A stretch of 9,668 nucleotides of DNA from Lysobacteraceae bacterium (GTDB lineage: Bacteria; Pseudomonadota; Gammaproteobacteria; Xanthomonadales; Xanthomonadaceae), in NCBI GenBank assembly GCA_004173415.1, contig SEHC01000042.1:1-9668 (forward strand), in the 5' to 3' direction. Of this stretch, positions 7,000 through 9,668 are shown one piece after another (the first letter of the stretch is position 1; each line of letters begins with the position of its first letter). The notes under the pieces are model-generated. The model worked only from the letters and a program-made list of their open reading frames with translations, was not told where the DNA came from and ran no database searches. Made by a program: the position numbers and the translations under genes.

Positions 7000-7028
7000 C
7001 TCGTTCCTCGTTCCTCATTGCTCGTTCC
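7000..7028 (-). repeat. Right heptamer array / inverted repeat, after nrdA
   Basis: On the plus strand, a C at 7000 is followed by four consecutive 7-bp units: TCGTTCC, TCGTTCC, TCATTGC, TCGTTCC (7001-7028). Positions 7000-7016 are the exact reverse complement of 6499-6515. The second unit from the outside is the degenerate one in both arrays. The array ends 4 bases from the nrdA stop codon (7033-7035). Confidence 0.85.
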
Positions 7029-7032
7029 TGTT

Positions 7033-9537
7033 TCACTGGCACGCCTCGCAACTCTCCGGATTTTCCAGCGAGCAGCTCACCGCATCGACCGGCGTGTAGG
7101 CAGGCTTCGGTGATTCCACCGTTGCATTGCCCAGCGTGGTCTTGGCGATCTTCGTCGCCGGCCGCGAGCGCAGGTAGTAGGTGGTCTTGATGCCTTTCTT
7201 CCACGCATACATGTACATGGACGACATCGCGCCGATGTTCGGGCTTTCCATGAACAGGTTCAGCGAGGCGGACTGGTCGATGAAGGCGCCGCGGTCGGCG
7301 GCCATGTCGATCAGCGAGCGCATCGGCACCTCCCAGGTGGTGCGGTAGATCTCGCGCAGGGCCTGCGGAATGCGGGCGATGCCCTGGACCGAGCCTTCGG
7401 CCTGCTTGATCTCGTCGCGCACTTCCGGCGTCCACAGGCCCAGTTTCTTCAACTCGGCGACCAGGTAGCGGTTGACCTGCAGGAAGTCGCCCGACAGGGT
7501 CTCGCGCTTGAACAGGTTGCTGGTCTGCGGCTCCACGCATTCATAGCAGCCGGCGATGGAAGCGATGGTCGCGGTCGGGGCGATGGCGATCAGCAGCGAA
7601 TTGCGCAGGCCGCTTTCGACGATGCGTCCGCGCAGCGTCTCCCAGCGGTCCGTGTCCGCCGGCGCCACGTTCCAGGCTTCGAACTGGAACTCGCCCCTGG
7701 CTGCGCGAGTCTCGTCGAAGGAAGGATGGCGGCCGCGTTCCTCGGCCAGCTCGACCGAGGTTTCCAGCGCGTGGTAGTAGATCGTTTCGGCGATCCTGGC
7801 CGACAGCGCACGCGCCTCGGCGCCGTCGAACGGCAAGCGCAGCTTGAAGAACACGTCCTGCAGGCCCATCACGCCCAGTCCGACCGGGCGCCAGCGCAGG
7901 TTGCCGCGGCGCGCGGTTTCGATCGGGTAGAAGTTCAGGTCGATCACCCGGTCCAGCTGGCGCACGGCCAGGCGCACGGTTTCGGCCAGCTTGTCGAAAT
8001 CGAAGGCCTGATGGGACGCGGGGGAATCCTCGTCCAGGTGGTGGCTGAGGTTGATCGAACCCAGGTTGCACACCGCGGTCTCATCGGCCGAAGTGACCTC
8101 CAGGATCTCGGTGCACAGGTTGGACAGGTGGATGACGTTGCCGGCCCTGGCGGTCTGGTTGCTGGCCCGGTTGCACTTGTCCTTGAAGGTCATCCAGCCG
8201 TTGCCGGTCTGGGCCAGGGTGCGCATCATCCGGCCGTACAGCTCCCTTGCCTTGATCGACTTCACCGCCTTGGACTGCAGTTCGGCCTGCTCATAGGCAC
8301 GTTCGAAATCGGCGCCGAACAGGTCGGTGAATTCCGGTACCGCGCGAGGATCGAACAGCGACCAGTCGGCGTCGGCTTCGACCCGCTTCATGAAGAGGTC
8401 GGGAATCCAGTTGGCGAGATTGAGGTTGTGGGTCCGCCGGGCCTCGTCGCCGGTGTTGTCGCGCAGCTCGAGGAATTCCTCCACGTCCGCGTGCCAGGGC
8501 TCCAGGTACACGCAGGCCGCGCCCTTGCGCTTGCCGCCCTGGTTGACCGCCGCGACCGAGGAATCCAGCGTCTTCAACCAGGGCACGATGCCGTTGGAGT
8601 GGCCGTTGGTCGACTTGATCAGCGAGCCGCGCGAACGCACCCGGGTGAAGCTGACGCCGATGCCGCCGCTGAACTTGGACAGCTGGGCGATGTCGCCGTA
8701 CTTCTGGTAGATCGATTCCAGCGAGTCCTGCGGCGAGTCCAGCAGGAAGCAGCTGGACAGCTGCTCGTGGGTGGTGCCGGCGTTGAACAGGGTCGGTGAA
8801 CTGGGCAGGTAGTCCAGGTTGCCCATGCGCCGGTACAGGGCCAGCGCCTCGGGCACGTCCTCGCTCAGCGCGCAGGCGATGCGCAGGAAGAACTGCTGCG
8901 GGGTCTCGATGACCTTGCGCGTGTGCGGGTGGCGCAACAGGTAGCGGTCGTACAGGGTGCGCAGGCCGAAGTAATCGAAGCGCCGGTCCAGTGACGCGTC
9001 CAGGGCATCGTTCAACTTGCGCGCGTTGGCCTGCACGAAACCCAGCAGCCGGTCGTTGATCAGCCCGACCTCGTGCCCGCGCAGGATGGATTGCGAGAAC
9101 GCATGGATCTCCTGCCCGGTGACTTCCTTGCCGATGGTGTCGGCCAGCAGGCGCGCCGCCAGCCGGCTGTACTCGGGTTCCTCGGCGGTCAGCAGCGCAG
9201 CGGTGCGGATCGAGAGTTCATCCAGTTCGCGCGTGGTGGCGCCGTCGTACAGCCCGCTGATCGTGCGGGTGGCCACGCGCATCGGGTCGATCGCATGCAG
9301 GCCGTCGCAGTTGCGCTGCACCGCGCGCACGATCTTGTTGAGGTCGACCGGCTCCTGCCCGCCATTGCGCTTCCTCACGCTCATCGCGGTGGCGGTCGGC
9401 GGCGGGGTGAGGTCGAAGCCAGGCGCGATACCGGTCGCAGGCGATGTGGTAGCGGCGTCCGCCGCGGTTTCGGCAACGGGCGTGGCGTCGGGGCTGGAGC
9501 CCCTGCCAAGAGGGTGATCGGTGGGGTGGGTGGACAT
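7033..9537 (-). CDS. nrdA: Ribonucleotide reductase, class Ia alpha subunit
   Basis: The 834-residue catalytic subunit (R1) making dNDPs from NDPs with NrdB. An ATP-cone (about residues 52-140, beginning SVRKRNGGQEPVDLNKI) implies dATP/ATP control of overall activity. Active-site residues match the family: redox Cys C263 (LSSCFLL), N473, C475 and E477 in NLCTEI (thiyl radical Cys and its partners), C490 (AVCNLGSINL), and the radical-transfer tyrosines Y787-Y788 (KTTYYLR). The C-terminal shuttle pair is C830/C833 (CEACQ). The start at 9537 has AGGGAG six bases upstream (9544-9549). An internal ATG (residue 52, at 9384) matches where E. coli NrdA begins but has no ribosome site, so residues 1-51, rich in Ala, Thr and Pro, seem to be a real extension. 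nrdB follows on the same strand after an antisense insertion. It is complete, with no frameshift. Confidence 0.97.
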   Translation of the reverse strand: MSTHPTDHPLGRGSSPDATPVAETAADAATTSPATGIAPGFDLTPPPTATAMSVRKRNGGQEPVDLNKIVRAVQRNCDGLHAIDPMRVATRTISGLYDGATTRELDELSIRTAALLTAEEPEYSRLAARLLADTIGKEVTGQEIHAFSQSILRGHEVGLINDRLLGFVQANARKLNDALDASLDRRFDYFGLRTLYDRYLLRHPHTRKVIETPQQFFLRIACALSEDVPEALALYRRMGNLDYLPSSPTLFNAGTTHEQLSSCFLLDSPQDSLESIYQKYGDIAQLSKFSGGIGVSFTRVRSRGSLIKSTNGHSNGIVPWLKTLDSSVAAVNQGGKRKGAACVYLEPWHADVEEFLELRDNTGDEARRTHNLNLANWIPDLFMKRVEADADWSLFDPRAVPEFTDLFGADFERAYEQAELQSKAVKSIKARELYGRMMRTLAQTGNGWMTFKDKCNRASNQTARAGNVIHLSNLCTEILEVTSADETAVCNLGSINLSHHLDEDSPASHQAFDFDKLAETVRLAVRQLDRVIDLNFYPIETARRGNLRWRPVGLGVMGLQDVFFKLRLPFDGAEARALSARIAETIYYHALETSVELAEERGRHPSFDETRAARGEFQFEAWNVAPADTDRWETLRGRIVESGLRNSLLIAIAPTATIASIAGCYECVEPQTSNLFKRETLSGDFLQVNRYLVAELKKLGLWTPEVRDEIKQAEGSVQGIARIPQALREIYRTTWEVPMRSLIDMAADRGAFIDQSASLNLFMESPNIGAMSSMYMYAWKKGIKTTYYLRSRPATKIAKTTLGNATVESPKPAYTPVDAVSCSLENPESCEACQ

Positions 9538-9668
9538 GCGTTTCTCCCTGCGTGATGCACGCGGCGGCCCGTCCCTCGCAGGCAGCGCAGGCCTTGTGCA
9601 ATCGCAGGATGGGAAGACGGCGTCGCAGGCATCGCGACAGCCGTCGCCATGCAGAGCGTCACCAGCCT
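9538..9668 (-). promoter_or_regulatory. Upstream region of nrdA (partial)
   Basis: Holds the nrdA ribosome site (AGGGAG, 9544-9549) and otherwise no gene I can support. It is GC-rich to the window edge. I could not pick out an A/T-rich -10 element or a pair of NrdR boxes, the usual repressor sites of nrd operons, so the promoter probably lies beyond the right edge. Confidence 0.35.

Larger units (their letters stand above)
6487..7028. mobile_element. Putative small cassette carrying a four-helix bundle gene
   Basis: About 540 bp bounded by inverted heptamer arrays (6487-6515 and 7000-7028), containing one complete gene on the opposite strand to nrdA and nrdB. The whole insert lies between two genes that are normally adjacent. 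The part near the gene's 3' end is visibly richer in A/T than the reductase genes. There is no transposase and I see no clear target-site duplication. Family proteins of this kind are known as the reading frame of intervening sequences inserted in 23S rRNA genes of several bacteria, which fits a transferable unit. Mobility here is inferred from structure; movement would need an enzyme in trans or occasional recombination. Confidence 0.5.

Noticed and set aside
6617..7020. Open minus-strand frame across the four-helix bundle gene (starting MRNEERVQASRHSFLV)
   Set aside because: It is exactly antisense to a gene with clear family motifs and a strong ribosome site. Its composition (Ser/Arg/Ala runs) is that of a mirror frame.
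6487..7028. CRISPR or diversity-generating retroelement
   Set aside because: The repeats are 7-bp units with no spacers, and there is no reverse transcriptase or template/variable repeat pair in the window.
7726..8799. 357-residue plus-strand frame opposite nrdA
   Set aside because: Antisense to conserved NrdA catalytic segments; no independent evidence.
9538..9601. Cys-rich leader peptide starting at TTG 9601 before nrdA
   Set aside because: No ribosome site precedes it and the frame runs on as a shadow of nrdA. The Cys codons are intriguing but unsupported.

Overview
The window is a GC-rich proteobacterial chromosome segment. Codon use is strongly G/C-ending, the nrdA–nrdB order and protein sequences look familiar, and short palindromic intergenic repeats of the TAGGAGC and CCGGGC types are present. 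Together these suggest a gammaproteobacterium of the Xanthomonadaceae/Lysobacteraceae (Lysobacter, Luteimonas, Pseudoxanthomonas or Stenotrophomonas type). The family is inferred from sequence feel, not from a search.

Layout. At the left, an APC-type amino acid permease reads rightward (186-1553). All other genes except one read leftward. purU (formyltetrahydrofolate deformylase, 1579-2430) converges on the permease. Upstream of purU is a short interval with two REP-like hairpins. Next come a Tat-exported penicillin-binding/beta-lactamase-type serine hydrolase (2536-3807) and a secreted PDZ protein of unknown function (3872-5383). After a strong hairpin comes the class Ia ribonucleotide reductase locus: nrdB (5487-6545) and nrdA (7033-9537). 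The first 185 bases and the last 131 bases hold no gene I can support.

The locus worth a second look is the nrdA–nrdB junction. An antisense gene for a four-helix bundle protein of the 23S rRNA intervening-sequence family (6612-6986, plus strand) sits between the two reductase genes. It is bracketed by inverted arrays of a 7-bp unit (TCGTTCC/GGAACGA), with a perfect 17-bp inverted repeat at 6499-6515 and 7000-7016. The left array lies inside the nrdB reading frame and encodes about ten residues of its N-terminal extension. The right array ends 4 bp from the nrdA stop codon. This looks like a small transposable cassette that inserted into an essential operon and gave nrdB a new start.

A second notable item is the secreted PDZ protein. 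It carries three copies of a Cys-paired module of about 100 residues (two before the PDZ domain, one after), a composition I do not recognise. Finally, the permease and the serine hydrolase both end at TAG codons that form the edge of REP-like repeats. Apart from these, the window is ordinary housekeeping and accessory metabolism: dNTP synthesis (nrdAB), one-carbon balance (purU) and amino acid transport. I see no CRISPR array, tRNA, rRNA or classical insertion sequence.
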